Shown one piece after another: positions 16,640-26,800 of a stretch of DNA of 37,434 nt (its first letter is position 1; every line of letters begins with the position of its first letter). This DNA comes from Balneolia bacterium (lineage in GTDB: Bacteria > Bacteroidota > Rhodothermia > Balneolales > Cyclonatronaceae), in contig JAIUMA010000030.1 in NCBI GenBank assembly GCA_022565795.1, positions 1 to 37,434 on the forward strand, given 5' to 3'. The notes beneath the pieces are model-generated. The model saw only the letters and a list, made by a program, of their open reading frames with translations, had not been told where the DNA came from and searched no databases. The translations under genes and the position numbers were made by a program.

Positions 16640-16884
16640 TAGCTGTGTATCCCCGTCATCGAAAAATTGTCTTTAAGTGATGTTTTTAACCTGCGGCGTG
16701 ATTTACCCTTGCTACAAGCCATCACTTGCATATTTCGTTCTGCATAGAAGTGCTGAAGTAGATTGTTTTCAGAAATGCTAATTCCGTTTTCAAATGCCTG
16801 GCAGGCGGGCTGGTAGTTAGTACTTCATGCGTTTACTTTAGTAAGCGACCTGTTTTTCAAGCACGATGTTGAGCGGGCGAGTCT

Positions 16885-17685
16885 CTAAAACCTGTAGTAA
16901 ACTGAAACCGTCGCGTGTCTCAGCCAGGAGTTTATGAAGTCATCTCGGTCTATATAGGTTACCAGCGACTGCTTAACTCCCAGGCTGAAGTCGAGCGGCA
17001 GGGAAGCCGACGGTAGATTATAGCCGAGCCCGGCATTGATAAAGAGCATTGTTTTTCTGGAAAGCTCTGGATTGTTATACTCTGTCGAGAAAAGAATCCC
17101 GTTTTCGTCTGCAAGTCCCTCAAACGGATCTCCTTCCTCCGGAACCGGATCAATTCTGCTTACGATCATATCGTTGTTATGCGCTACTCTGAAGCCAATT
17201 TCAGGACCCAGAACTGCGTAGAACGATTTATTCCTCAGAGGCCGTATCACAAGATTGACCGGGATACCGGCATATATTGTAGCAGCCGTCCCTTCCATGC
17301 TTGTTACCGATCCCACGCCGATTGGCTCCCCGACTTCATTGGTGAATGGTGAGAAGTCTTCATCGCTGGTGTAACGATTCACAAACAAAGTTGCTCCCGA
17401 GTTTACAGCGAAAACTGAACTAAGTGAATACCCATATAAAGCATGAAGTCCGAATCCTGTGGAATTAGTAAAAAAATCGTTTGCTCCGCTGAACTCGCTT
17501 TCGAAAAATGGCCCGCCTTAGTTTAAGGATGCGCCAACACGCAGCCCGTTGTCGAAAACGCTGGCTTCGGTTATGGTCGCCGGCCGGGTATCTTCAAACT
17601 GTGCGAAGGCTGATTCAGCACCGAAAACCATCACCATTAAAAGTAAAGCAGCTAAAACCTGAGGCATGTCTGTTTGTCTGTACAT
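16885..17685 (-). pseudogene. PorT-like outer-membrane beta-barrel gene with in-frame TAA
   Basis: A start at ATG 17683-17685 gives a signal peptide (residues about 7-27, ending ESAFAQ) and FEDTRPATITEASVFDNGLR. After VGASLN the frame hits TAA at 17518-17520 (codon 56). The same frame then continues without interruption for 210 codons (GGPFFESEFSGANDFFTNST, then a barrel with alternating aromatic residues) to a typical last strand, HATVSVYYRF. Without the stop it would be a 266-aa eight- or ten-strand PorT/OmpA-barrel-like outer-membrane protein. A likely ancestral codon was TAT or TAC (GASLNY is common in these barrels). The internal TTG at 17388 is not a credible start because it would lack a signal. 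It is 30 bp downstream of the FadL-like gene and was probably co-transcribed. Confidence 0.85.
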
Positions 17686-17715
17686 AGGATACGTTTTAAA
17701 TGTTAAAGAACGGGA

Positions 17716-18915
17716 TTACAAATCTAGCAGCCAGCCAATCACGGTATTCCGGTGCTGGCCATCGAGTGGAATCCGAGCTGTAAATGAGAAATTTGTGGTG
17801 GTATTGAGCGTCTCAGCAAATTGATCTGTGTCATCAAACCAGATGCGGTTAACCCCAAAAGAAAGATAGTAGAGATCAAGCTCTATTCCCGCTGAAGTAC
17901 TGCTTTCTGTCCAGAATTCTGCCCCGCCGAAACGACCAAAGCGAAAGAAGAGGGTTTCGGCCAGACCCGCCTCGAGCCCGATTCCGGTGGAAATCTGGTC
18001 GCGGACCGGAATCGTCGCATAATTCACTCCGTCAAATCGCGTTACGGGCTTCCAACCTGTAAAAATTGCTTCAAACCCGCTGGGAAAAGTCACTTCATCT
18101 GTTTCCGGATCAATATCTGAACGGGCCAGGTATTTGGCAAAACTGCTATAAACCCCAAAGGAAAAAAGAGGACGCTCGAGCCAACTGGATGCTGATTTAA
18201 TATCAAAACCGTAGGCCAGACGAATCTGCCCGGGCATAGCTGCCGGCCACTCTAAAGGATCAAAATCAAAGCCCGAACTCAAATCGTTGAAAGAAAGCCC
18301 CGCCTGCGGTGAAACCCTAACACCACCAATACTAAACTGCTCCCTGTAGTGAATTCCCAGGTTCAGGCCCCAGGCATTACCCTCTCTGTCTTGCTGCTGC
18401 AGCTCCGGGCGTATCTTGAACGCGTAGCTCGCATATGTAAATCCTGCCCCGACCGAGAACCTGCCCGAAAAAGCATATCCAACATTAACCCTCGCCATGC
18501 TGCTTCTCTGCTCGATCTCTTGAAATCCTGCTGCAGTTAAATCCTGGCGCGCAAACTTTGATCTGTCTAGTGTTGCTCTGAAAGTAAAGTTTGAGATGCT
18601 GTATGCCAGAGAAGGGTTAAAAAGGCGGGTACTAAAATCCGAGACATCCTGTTCATAGGGGCTCGTAAAGAACATCGGGCTGTTAAAATAAAAGATACCC
18701 TGTTCAGGTAAAGGAGCGGCAGGGTTAAGCGAGTGACCATTCATATTCGACAATGCGCTTGTGGTCTGCCCAAGTGCGCCTGTCCGGTTATCATAATCAT
18801 TATGATGCCAGCCTATCGGTGAGGTAAAGCTTTGAGCAATCAGGTCAGCAGGCAAAAACAATAGAATAGACACTATTATGGAAGAAAGGGTGAAGCCAGT
18901 AGTATTAATTTTCAT
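17716..18915 (-). CDS. FadL/PorV-like outer-membrane barrel protein
   Basis: This 399-aa protein has a signal peptide (residues about 1-28, ending LIAQ) and then the segment TGALGQTTSALSNMNGHSLN (residues about 45-64). That segment resembles the N-terminal hatch motif of OmpP1/FadL and PorV-type proteins (GxxGxxxAxxxDxxAxxxNPA). The rest alternates hydrophobic and polar residues in about 14 strand-like stretches, as in a transmembrane barrel, and ends GWLLDL instead of a classical aromatic C-terminus. FadL-type barrels move hydrophobic compounds; PorV acts in type IX secretion. The sequence does not let me choose, and no T9SS genes are seen in the window. It forms a two-gene unit with the broken barrel gene downstream. 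Confidence 0.8.
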   Translation of the reverse strand: MKINTTGFTLSSIIVSILLFLPADLIAQSFTSPIGWHHNDYDNRTGALGQTTSALSNMNGHSLNPAAPLPEQGIFYFNSPMFFTSPYEQDVSDFSTRLFNPSLAYSISNFTFRATLDRSKFARQDLTAAGFQEIEQRSSMARVNVGYAFSGRFSVGAGFTYASYAFKIRPELQQQDREGNAWGLNLGIHYREQFSIGGVRVSPQAGLSFNDLSSGFDFDPLEWPAAMPGQIRLAYGFDIKSASSWLERPLFSFGVYSSFAKYLARSDIDPETDEVTFPSGFEAIFTGWKPVTRFDGVNYATIPVRDQISTGIGLEAGLAETLFFRFGRFGGAEFWTESSTSAGIELDLYYLSFGVNRIWFDDTDQFAETLNTTTNFSFTARIPLDGQHRNTVIGWLLDL

Positions 18916-19007
18916 AAGCCCTGCTGTTATGGATGATTTTTGTAAACTTGGGCTTTTTACTTAGCCCGGGGTTAGATTGTTCTGGTTAATGAATTCTTTG
19001 CTTTTTT

Positions 19008-19049
19008 CCGGGACTCGTGTGGCAAGAATAATTGCCATACGAGCCCCGG
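19008..19049. repeat. Long imperfect inverted repeat downstream of the YfcC-family gene
   Basis: CCGGG-A-CTCGTGTGGCAA (19008-19025) pairs with TTGCCATACGAG-C-CCCGG (19032-19049) around a 6-nt loop. There are two imperfections: one G-T/A-C pair and one mismatch. It starts 28 bp past the carrier stop codon, but the flanking run is T6 on the plus-strand left side, not a minus-strand T-run. It is therefore an atypical terminator or an mRNA-stabilising hairpin. Confidence 0.65.
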
Positions 19050-19076
19050 GAAATACATTTATAAGTTCTTACCCCA

Positions 19077-20471
19077 TTACGAAAACCCGATCGCAATTCC
19101 TATCACGATAAATACCAGCGCAATAGCGTAGAGAACGAGCAGTTTGAAGAAAAGCCATTTGGCCCACACTTCCCACGGGATTTTAGCAATACCTAATACG
19201 CCCATTAGCACGCCAGAAGTCGGGATAATCATATTCGTGATGCCGTCGCCGAGCTGGAAAATGAGAACGACATTCTGACGCGTAATCCCGATCAGGTCGC
19301 CAAGCGGTGCCATCAGCGGGATTGTGAGCGCGGCCTGACCGCTGCCGCTCGGAACTACTACGTTCAGCAGCGTCTGAACGCCAAGCATAAGCGAGGCCGA
19401 TCCGTAAGCGTTGAAATTATCGAGTGAAGCCGCCAGATGGAACAGAATGGTATCCACGATTTCAGCATCTGTAATGATAATCAGGATGGCGCGTGAAAGC
19501 GCAATAATCACGGCGGCGCCCATCACGTCGCGCATGCCCGTGAGAAACGCTTTTGCGGAGGCATCACCACTGAGGCGGCCGAAAATAGCCGATAGTACAG
19601 CGAGTGCGATAAACAATCCCGAGAGCTCCTCAATATACCAGCCCAGCTGTACCACGCCGTAAATAAGGAGGCCGAGCGTAAGGAAAAACAGCCCGATTAC
19701 AATAATGTGACGCAGCAGAATAGGCGGAATCCTGCCGTCTTCATCCTTCACTTCTCGCCTTTTGTCAATCTGGTACACCGGCGATTTCAGCGGATTTTTA
19801 TGAACCGCAGATGCGTACATGTACACCATCGCTATGCCCGCAAAGGTGATGGCAAGCCATAGCAGCATGCGGAAGCCAGCGCCCGAGAAAACAGGGATTT
19901 CGGCAAGGCCCTGCGCAATTCCGACCGTAAACGGATTATAGACCGCGCCCGCAAAACCAATGTGCGCGCCAACGTATGGAATCGCCACCCCGGTGATGGA
20001 ATCATAGCCTAATGCCAGCGAAAGCGTCACAAAAAGAGGCACGAATACAATGGTCTCCTCGCTCATGCCAAAGGTGGCGCCCATCACCGAAAAAAGAATC
20101 ATGAAGAAGGGAATGTAAACTGGCCGCCAATGTGGGTTTTCGGCAAAAAACTTGGCCGCGCGCCGAATAAAAACATCAAAAGCACCTGTTTTCTGTATGA
20201 TGGAAAACGCACCGGCCACGATAAAAATAAAGACGATAATCGCCATCCCGTAGGAGTCGTTGAATCCGCGAACGGGCGCCAGAATGAGGTCAATCAGCGA
20301 GGTCGGACTGGAATCTATGTAGTTGAATGAAGCCGGATCGACCACCTCACGGCCATCCATTTCAACGCGATCGAACTGTCCGCCGGGAATAACCCACGTG
20401 AGGCCCGCAAAAAAGACCATCACCAGTAGTACAAGAATAAGTGTATTCGGCGCTTTAATTCGAAATCTCAT
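19077..20471 (-). CDS. YfcC family carrier (C4-dicarboxylate anaerobic carrier/basic amino acid antiporter superfamily)
   Basis: The start is placed at the ATG at 20469-20471; a GTG two codons earlier is less likely. The 464-aa protein has 11-13 hydrophobic helices. It carries the family signatures FAGLTWVIPGGQFDR near the N-terminus, MGATFGMSEETIVFVPL in the middle, and two re-entrant-like motifs, VGAHIGFAGAVYNPFTVGIA and NVVVPSGSGQAALTIPLMAP. It ends with GDGITNMIIPTSGVLMGVLG, the usual YfcC ending. YfcC/DcuC-type proteins exchange dicarboxylates or amino acids such as arginine/ornithine; the substrate here is undetermined. The gene stands alone, with a 310-bp divergent intergenic region upstream. 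Confidence 0.92.
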   Translation of the reverse strand: MRFRIKAPNTLILVLLVMVFFAGLTWVIPGGQFDRVEMDGREVVDPASFNYIDSSPTSLIDLILAPVRGFNDSYGMAIIVFIFIVAGAFSIIQKTGAFDVFIRRAAKFFAENPHWRPVYIPFFMILFSVMGATFGMSEETIVFVPLFVTLSLALGYDSITGVAIPYVGAHIGFAGAVYNPFTVGIAQGLAEIPVFSGAGFRMLLWLAITFAGIAMVYMYASAVHKNPLKSPVYQIDKRREVKDEDGRIPPILLRHIIVIGLFFLTLGLLIYGVVQLGWYIEELSGLFIALAVLSAIFGRLSGDASAKAFLTGMRDVMGAAVIIALSRAILIIITDAEIVDTILFHLAASLDNFNAYGSASLMLGVQTLLNVVVPSGSGQAALTIPLMAPLGDLIGITRQNVVLIFQLGDGITNMIIPTSGVLMGVLGIAKIPWEVWAKWLFFKLLVLYAIALVFIVIGIAIGFS

Positions 20472-20781
20472 AAGCACGGACTAAGTTGATATACATATTG
20501 GGTTGAATCATGCAAATTTCCGCGTAATATAAGCAAACCACCAGCCAAGACAACGGGGAAACAGGCAACGGGTATCAGTGAACAATAACCAGGCGTACCG
20601 TCCAAATTCTATTTCGCTCAATTTAATTTGCGTTAACCTCAACCCATTCAAAATTCAAAATTTAACACTTAAAATTGGGAGCGTAGCGACCTTCTCAATT
20701 ACTATTTCCATTTATTCACCTATTTTACGCTTCTTTAATTGCCATCAACCGCTTAATCTGTAAACACGGGATTTCTCCTGC
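20472..20781. other. Divergent intergenic region with CAAAATT direct repeats
   Basis: This gap holds the promoters of the carrier gene and the metalloprotease gene. Around 20643-20689 it contains CAAAATT units in tandem (CAAAATTCAAAATTT, then AAAATTGGGAGCG) ending in GGGAGCGTAGCGAC. This resembles dispersed AT-rich intergenic repeats, but only one copy is visible. No gene is evident; a 61-codon frame from 20578 shows no coding features. Confidence 0.4.
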
Positions 20782-23697
20782 ATGCGCATCACAATACTCT
20801 TATTTGCTTTCCTTTGCGTTCTTGCCGGAGGATTGACTGATGGCTTTATAAATCCGGCTATGGCGCAGACGCAGGCGCCTGTCTACGAGAATGTGTATCG
20901 ATCGGCTCAGAAGCACTTCACCCTCACCACCCCGCGTTTTCGCATCATTTACCCTGAGGGTCAGCAGGAGGTCGCCCTGCGTACAGCCCGCGTTCTGGAA
21001 GATCAATACTCCATGATTCAGTCTCTTGTGGGGGGATCACTGCGCCATTTTCCGGTTGTGCTTAACGACCACAATGACCTTTCAAACGGCTACGTTACGC
21101 CCATTCATTTCCGAACCGAGATTGAGATTCCCGCAATCAAAGGCCGTTCACTGAATCCGCGAACTGGTGGCTGGATCGAAAACGTTGCGCCCCACGAGCT
21201 GGTTCACGCCCTTCATTTTTCCAATATTCCTTCGGGCTCTACTGTTTCACTGATCTATCCCTTTGCGCCGGACCTTACCCGTTCGCTTCACGGCATTGCA
21301 CCTTTTGGTATGATTGAAGGCATCGCCGTTTTCCATGAAACAAAAGTGGTTTATGGTCAGGGCGGTCGCGGTAACCTCTCCATCTTCCGGAATGCCACGC
21401 ACAGCAACCTCAGCAGCGACCGGCCTTGGTCGCTGGCTCAGCATCTGATGCCCGCCAGCTACAGCCTTCCGGGCAACCGACACTACGCCGGCGGCTATGA
21501 ATTCATTCGCTGGCTGCAGTATAACTACGGCATGGAGACCACGCGCAATACCATCGAAACCTTTGTGCAGCTTCCGCTTCTTGGGTATGGCCGCGCACTC
21601 AGACAGGCTACCGGAGAAAGCACCCGCACGCTCTACCGGCAGTATATGGCCGACATGCAGGAGCATCTCGCAGAGGAGCATCCTTCATCGCGCATTTCGC
21701 AAGATGAGACTGCTGGTCAGGGCGAAGCTATTCCCGCTCGTGCACCGGACGAAAACCAGAACCGGCCGCAATGGCTCGACAACGACCGCATCATTTTTGC
21801 GCAGCCCACCCAGTATAACAGCCGTCCCGGCTTCTATGTATATGACCTCAGCAGCGGACGCACCCGCCTGCTCTACGAATCCCGCATGGTTGGTGACTTC
21901 AACTATCACCTAAGTCCCGAGCGCGACCGCCTTGTTTACTCCAGATACAATCGCCACCCCTATCATGTTAACGCCTGGGTGATGGATGCTTTTGAGGTAA
22001 ACACCGAAACGCGGCGCGCACAGAGGCTGAGCCGGAATGCCAGAATCCATGCTCCGGTTTATTCCGGTTTGCAGGATGATGCGCAAGATTCGGGCATCAT
22101 CGGGCTTAAAACCGTAAACGAAACCTCCCAGCCTGCCCGTGTAAAGGATGACGGCTCGGCTGAAGTGATCTATTCGATCTATCCGGACACCTTTATTCAG
22201 CTTGAGCCATCACCGGCTGAGGCCGGAACCTATGCCGTAATTGCGAACCGGAACGGCCTGCAGGCGCTTTGGATCGTGCGCGACTCGGATTTCTCAACCG
22301 TATCCGGCTCCAATCCGGACGTGGCGTTCAGAAACGGCATCATCCATGACTTTTCCTGGTCACCTGACGGAGAAAACATACTTCTGAGCGGAACCATGGA
22401 GAACGTTGCGCAGGTGTACGAATACAATCCGCGCGCGCTGAACCTCACCCGACTTACCCAAAGCCGTTTCGGGGCTGTGCAGCCATCATACAGTCCGGAC
22501 CAGTCCCGCATTGCCTACATCGAACAGATCGACAACAGTAACCGCGTTATGGTGATGGAGGTCAAAAACGCGTTCGGCCGCGAGTATCAGCCGGTCGAGT
22601 TCCAGCCCGATGTGAGCTCTTCGCTTGAGGCATCGCGCCTGTCCGACCACCGCAATTCCGATGAATCCAGCTGGGAGTTTGCTGAATACCGTAGCGGCAT
22701 TTCGTGGCTTCGTCCAAGGGTGTTTCTACCCGCTATTTATGAAGGAAGCAGTCCCGTGCTCGACACCCGTTTCGGGCTCATCGCTCAGGGCGGCGACGTG
22801 CTGAGGCGCCACGCGTGGCTCGCTGAAGTGACCTACGCCAACGAACATCTTTGGACTGAGCTCTTCTATCGAAATTCCACTTTCTGGCCCGGTTATCAAA
22901 TTGAGGCGTTTTATTCACCGCTCCCCACCTTTCGCGGGCTGTACAAAGAACGTGGCGGAACCTTCTCGCTTCCTTTCACCTGGCAGATGAATCACCGCTC
23001 GAGATCTACCTACTGGCAATTCAGGCCGGGCATTCGCGGGAGGCAGTTCAGACCCTATAAGCTACTGCCCATACCTGAGAACGAACAGATTAACACCGAA
23101 TGGTTTACCGATATTTCGGTACGAGGTTTTCTCGGCTATTTCTTCCGGCTGCAGCAAAACATACGTGATATTCAGCCAAACACCGGAACTGTTCTTTTTA
23201 CACAGGCCGAGCAGTTTATCATCAGCGACCGGGAGGCAAGGGTAGCCGGAATTCGATTTGGTATACAACAATACCTCAGCCCGGCGCCCCGATGGAATCA
23301 CGGTCTGTTTCTGGGCGCGGAGGCCATCACCCAAACGCCTGTGAGACTATTCAATACGTCAAACCTGGTTTATCGCGGCTTCGGTGAGAATGTGCTTGCC
23401 GGGCTCCAGAATGCCGGAAGCCTGCGCGCCCGCTACGTGCTGCCGATTCGCTATGTGGATAATGGCTTCATCAGCGTCCCGTTCTTCATGGACCGCATCT
23501 ACCTCGCGCTTGAAGCCAACTATGTGGCTGATCTCAACGAGCTCAGCCAGGAAAACTTCAGCACCATCGGCCGGGCGGTTTACGGAATCGAGCTTCGAAC
23601 CAACATTCGTATCTACAACCTCCCCCTCGACCTCGGCATCGGTTTCGGCTTCGAACCGACCCGCAGGGAGCTCCATCTGTTTAGCGGGACGAGATAA
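20782..23697 (+). CDS. Secreted HExxH metalloprotease-like domain fused to TolB propeller and C-terminal barrel
   Basis: This 971-aa protein has a signal peptide (residues 1-29, ending AMAQ). The N-terminal domain is a gluzincin-type (MA clan) fold. HELVH at 138-142 gives two zinc ligands and the catalytic glutamate, and E179 in GMIEGIAVFHE is the likely third ligand. Downstream, AGGYEFIRWLQYNYG is typical of secreted MA-clan proteases. Residues about 330-600 are TolB/PD40 propeller blades, with repeats like FSWSPDGENILLSG and PSYSPDQSRIAYIE. Residues about 640-971 are rich in alternating aromatic strands and resemble an outer-membrane barrel or beta-sandwich. I infer a surface-exposed protease or a protein-binding factor anchored in the outer membrane. 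The substrate is unknown. The gene is 111 bp upstream of the giant operon. Confidence 0.85.
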   Translation: MRITILLFAFLCVLAGGLTDGFINPAMAQTQAPVYENVYRSAQKHFTLTTPRFRIIYPEGQQEVALRTARVLEDQYSMIQSLVGGSLRHFPVVLNDHNDLSNGYVTPIHFRTEIEIPAIKGRSLNPRTGGWIENVAPHELVHALHFSNIPSGSTVSLIYPFAPDLTRSLHGIAPFGMIEGIAVFHETKVVYGQGGRGNLSIFRNATHSNLSSDRPWSLAQHLMPASYSLPGNRHYAGGYEFIRWLQYNYGMETTRNTIETFVQLPLLGYGRALRQATGESTRTLYRQYMADMQEHLAEEHPSSRISQDETAGQGEAIPARAPDENQNRPQWLDNDRIIFAQPTQYNSRPGFYVYDLSSGRTRLLYESRMVGDFNYHLSPERDRLVYSRYNRHPYHVNAWVMDAFEVNTETRRAQRLSRNARIHAPVYSGLQDDAQDSGIIGLKTVNETSQPARVKDDGSAEVIYSIYPDTFIQLEPSPAEAGTYAVIANRNGLQALWIVRDSDFSTVSGSNPDVAFRNGIIHDFSWSPDGENILLSGTMENVAQVYEYNPRALNLTRLTQSRFGAVQPSYSPDQSRIAYIEQIDNSNRVMVMEVKNAFGREYQPVEFQPDVSSSLEASRLSDHRNSDESSWEFAEYRSGISWLRPRVFLPAIYEGSSPVLDTRFGLIAQGGDVLRRHAWLAEVTYANEHLWTELFYRNSTFWPGYQIEAFYSPLPTFRGLYKERGGTFSLPFTWQMNHRSRSTYWQFRPGIRGRQFRPYKLLPIPENEQINTEWFTDISVRGFLGYFFRLQQNIRDIQPNTGTVLFTQAEQFIISDREARVAGIRFGIQQYLSPAPRWNHGLFLGAEAITQTPVRLFNTSNLVYRGFGENVLAGLQNAGSLRARYVLPIRYVDNGFISVPFFMDRIYLALEANYVADLNELSQENFSTIGRAVYGIELRTNIRIYNLPLDLGIGFGFEPTRRELHLFSGTR

Positions 23698-23808
23698 CAT
23701 AACCGTTATAAATACAGTCGTCTGCAAGCTGCATTTTAATATTTGATTATTGAATAAATGTCATAAATTATAAACCAATTCCAAACATCTTTCACCAGCT
23801 TTCGCCCC

Positions 23809-26800
23809 GTGGCCCCTCTCTCGAATAAACGGTTCCGAAAATGGATTGAACGCCAAAAGTCCGGCTACGGGCGTGACGCGTATGCCAAAACATATTCCCG
23901 CCGTGACGTCTTAAAAGCAACAGCCATAGCTGCCGTATCTCTGCCGTTGGCCGCAGGTGCACTTTATGCAGTAGAAGGTCGCGTACGGATAAGGATTAAG
24001 TCAGGCGTGCTTTATGTTTCCTTAAATGGCACCGATGTATGGAAAACTGACCCTAAAGACTTTGCAGGAAATCCGTCATGCTATTTACGCGAAGCAGAGG
24101 AAAGAACGGAGTTCGGGCTTACTAAAGCGCGCTTCCCTGGAACTTCTATCCCCGCTTCTTTTTCATGCTCTTTAAACCACAGGGAACCCGGCTGTCCGGC
24201 AATAATCAGTCATGATGCAGGGATTACAGCCGATGTAAAACTGAGCCACTGGCTTCGTGGCAAATACCTGCCTGAAGCCGAACTCAAACGGTCCCTCCGC
24301 TTTCGGAAGAGTACCCATGGATTCTCAATGCAGATTCCGGCAGGCAGCCGTATGCGTTTAAAGGATCCGTGCTCTTTGGTTTTTAACCCCGTTCACAAAG
24401 GAACCTGCAGCAGCGGAACCGACCTCATACGCTTCGGCCAGGCGAAGCTAACCGTGTCGGCACCCTCAGTTGAATCGCTATTGCCGGAAAATGGCAAACG
24501 CAGTTCCATTCGGCTAAGCAGCGGACAAGTACGGCTGGGCGCTCACGAATTTTCGGACGCACCGGCCGTTTATAAAATTCCGGAACAGTACGAACTAATT
24601 GAAGCTACCGCGGAACTACGTGAACTCCGGGCTGACAAAATCAGGTCCGCTTTCGGGGTTCACCTTGCGCCCACCGGTGATCATAAGCTAGCTGTGTATG
24701 CTTCTTCGGGCAGCAGTTCTGCATTACTTACAGCCGGAATTCGGAATCTTTTTGTGGGGAGAACGCATGGCAACAGATCCGCTGAAAGCAGGATCATCGC
24801 GACTGCATCTGAGGAATCTCCAAAGCTGTATCATCGGAAAATTAGTGCTGATTTAAAGGCCGGCACTACCGAATCCATCATCGAGATGGATGTAGCCGGA
24901 AGTACCCTCAACTCTTTCCGTTTCAAGACCGGACTGGACGCCGTATTTCTCAGCGAAAACGAGTCTCAGGACAAAGCCATCCCCTTCCATGGCTCTGATG
25001 ACAGCACCTACCCGGTGTCGCTGTCGAACAAGCCCCTGTCCGAAAATCAATCTACGGGAATATTGCTGCCGGGAAAAAGAACGGGTGATGAGCCTCAGAT
25101 ACAAAATCCGGTAATTAAGCTGATACGTCCGGACGACCTTGTTGTTCTAAAGTTCGAATTCGCGGGCATCACGCTTAAGTTCGTCGAGGGTGAGCCAAAG
25201 CTGGTCAGTAATTCCAGCGGCGGGTACATGCGGGTTATACACCAGCCGCAGTCCATAGCCGAACAGGCTTTTTTTCAGGCAAATGATGAAATACCTGTGC
25301 CTGAGGATGACCCTGATAAAAACAGCGGCATTGAATACCTAACCCGGCCTCCGGTTAAGTCCTTCCTTTCCGGAAAAAGTCGTGTCGTATTCGAGTTCCC
25401 ACCCGATTCGCGCGTTGCCTACACGCTATCTGCCCTTCTCGACGCCATGACCAAGTGGAATATGGCACTAACGCCCAACGCCGCAACCGTTCCTGTGAGA
25501 CCCATGATCCGGGCCACTATTTTGCCCGGAGCATTAGGTGTTACGAGAGTCAGCTTTAATCTGCCGGACGCCTCACCAGTTGTGCCGGAAAATCAGGCTC
25601 CCCTTCTTCCGTCTACTCAGCCGGTTTCTCTGTCAAACGTCCCTGTGATGGGCGTATTAAGGCCAACCGATGAGGACCCGCCCGCACCGGCCGTTGGTGT
25701 TTCCGATGTACAGAATTTAATTCGGCTGAGGCGCAATCACACGTTACTGCAGACTTCGGTCATAACGAGACCCGACATGCTGTTGTCACCCGGCCAGCTG
25801 GCTCCTCCTCCCGCTGTAGTGCCCGGGAGGTTGTTGATTCCGCCATCACTTCCGGGTGAAAACCAAACCGCAGTGGAGAGCCCTTTCCGGATGCTGGTTT
25901 CACCACACGCGCAATCGGCCTGGATCCATCTCACCAGACCGGGCTATTCTTCGTTCACCGACCGAACAGAGTTATGGCACTCAAGGCTTGCGGTCAGACT
26001 GGCAACCGGAAAAATCGACGAGCGTATCTCCTATCTAAAGGCCATTCGCGCTATATGGTACACGGATTATCTCACCGAGGGTGACAAAGCCCTCTACAGA
26101 TCTGTTCCGGACCACAGTAATGAGCCATTCAGAACCAGCCTTAACAGCAGCGACAGACATCAGATTGTTCACCTGAGCTCAAATCCCATGATGTCGCGCC
26201 GCGATGATAATACCCGGCGAATTGAGCCAAAAGCGGTGAGAGCCAATCAGTTTATACTAAGCTCTTTAGGTTCCTTCATGAATCTTAAAGGAGAATGGGA
26301 TGAATGGACAAGGCCATCTGCACTAAATCTTGAATCCTGGGAACACGTTTCCACTATGGCAAGAGACCATTTTGTGAAGGTGGTTTACGCCGGCGTGCTT
26401 TTTCCTTTCGGGCATGCCGCCTCTATGGTAAAAATAACGGAGCGGGAATTTCAGGATGATGAAAAGTCAGAAACCCGCATTGCCTATCTGCGTCAGCGCA
26501 TGTTCATCATCATTCGTGAACCTGTGGTAATGCACGGTCTGACGGAAACTCCCGACGGCAGAGCCATGCCGTTTAAGTCCGTCGAAATTCTTAATGATGT
26601 AACGCCCCTGCTTGATAATCCCACAGCAAGTGATGTGGCAGATGCTGGTCAGGACTGCTTCTGGCCACGAGTTGGCGGACAGGACTTCAGGTTTAACCTG
26701 ATTCTGGAGGATGCAGAAGGCAATCGGCAGGAGCTCACCATGCCGCTGGCGTTTGTAAACGAATCAATAGTTGAGAACCAGAATCATGTTTTAAACCAGC

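Noticed and set aside
17518-17520. Stop-codon recoding or readthrough in the PorT-like gene
   Set aside because: TAA is not a normal recoded stop, no recoding hairpin is seen, and all intact genes use TAA, TAG and TGA as ordinary stops.
17716-18915. Proof of a type IX secretion locus from the PorV-like barrel
   Set aside because: No other T9SS component or C-terminal T9SS sorting domain is recognisable in the window.
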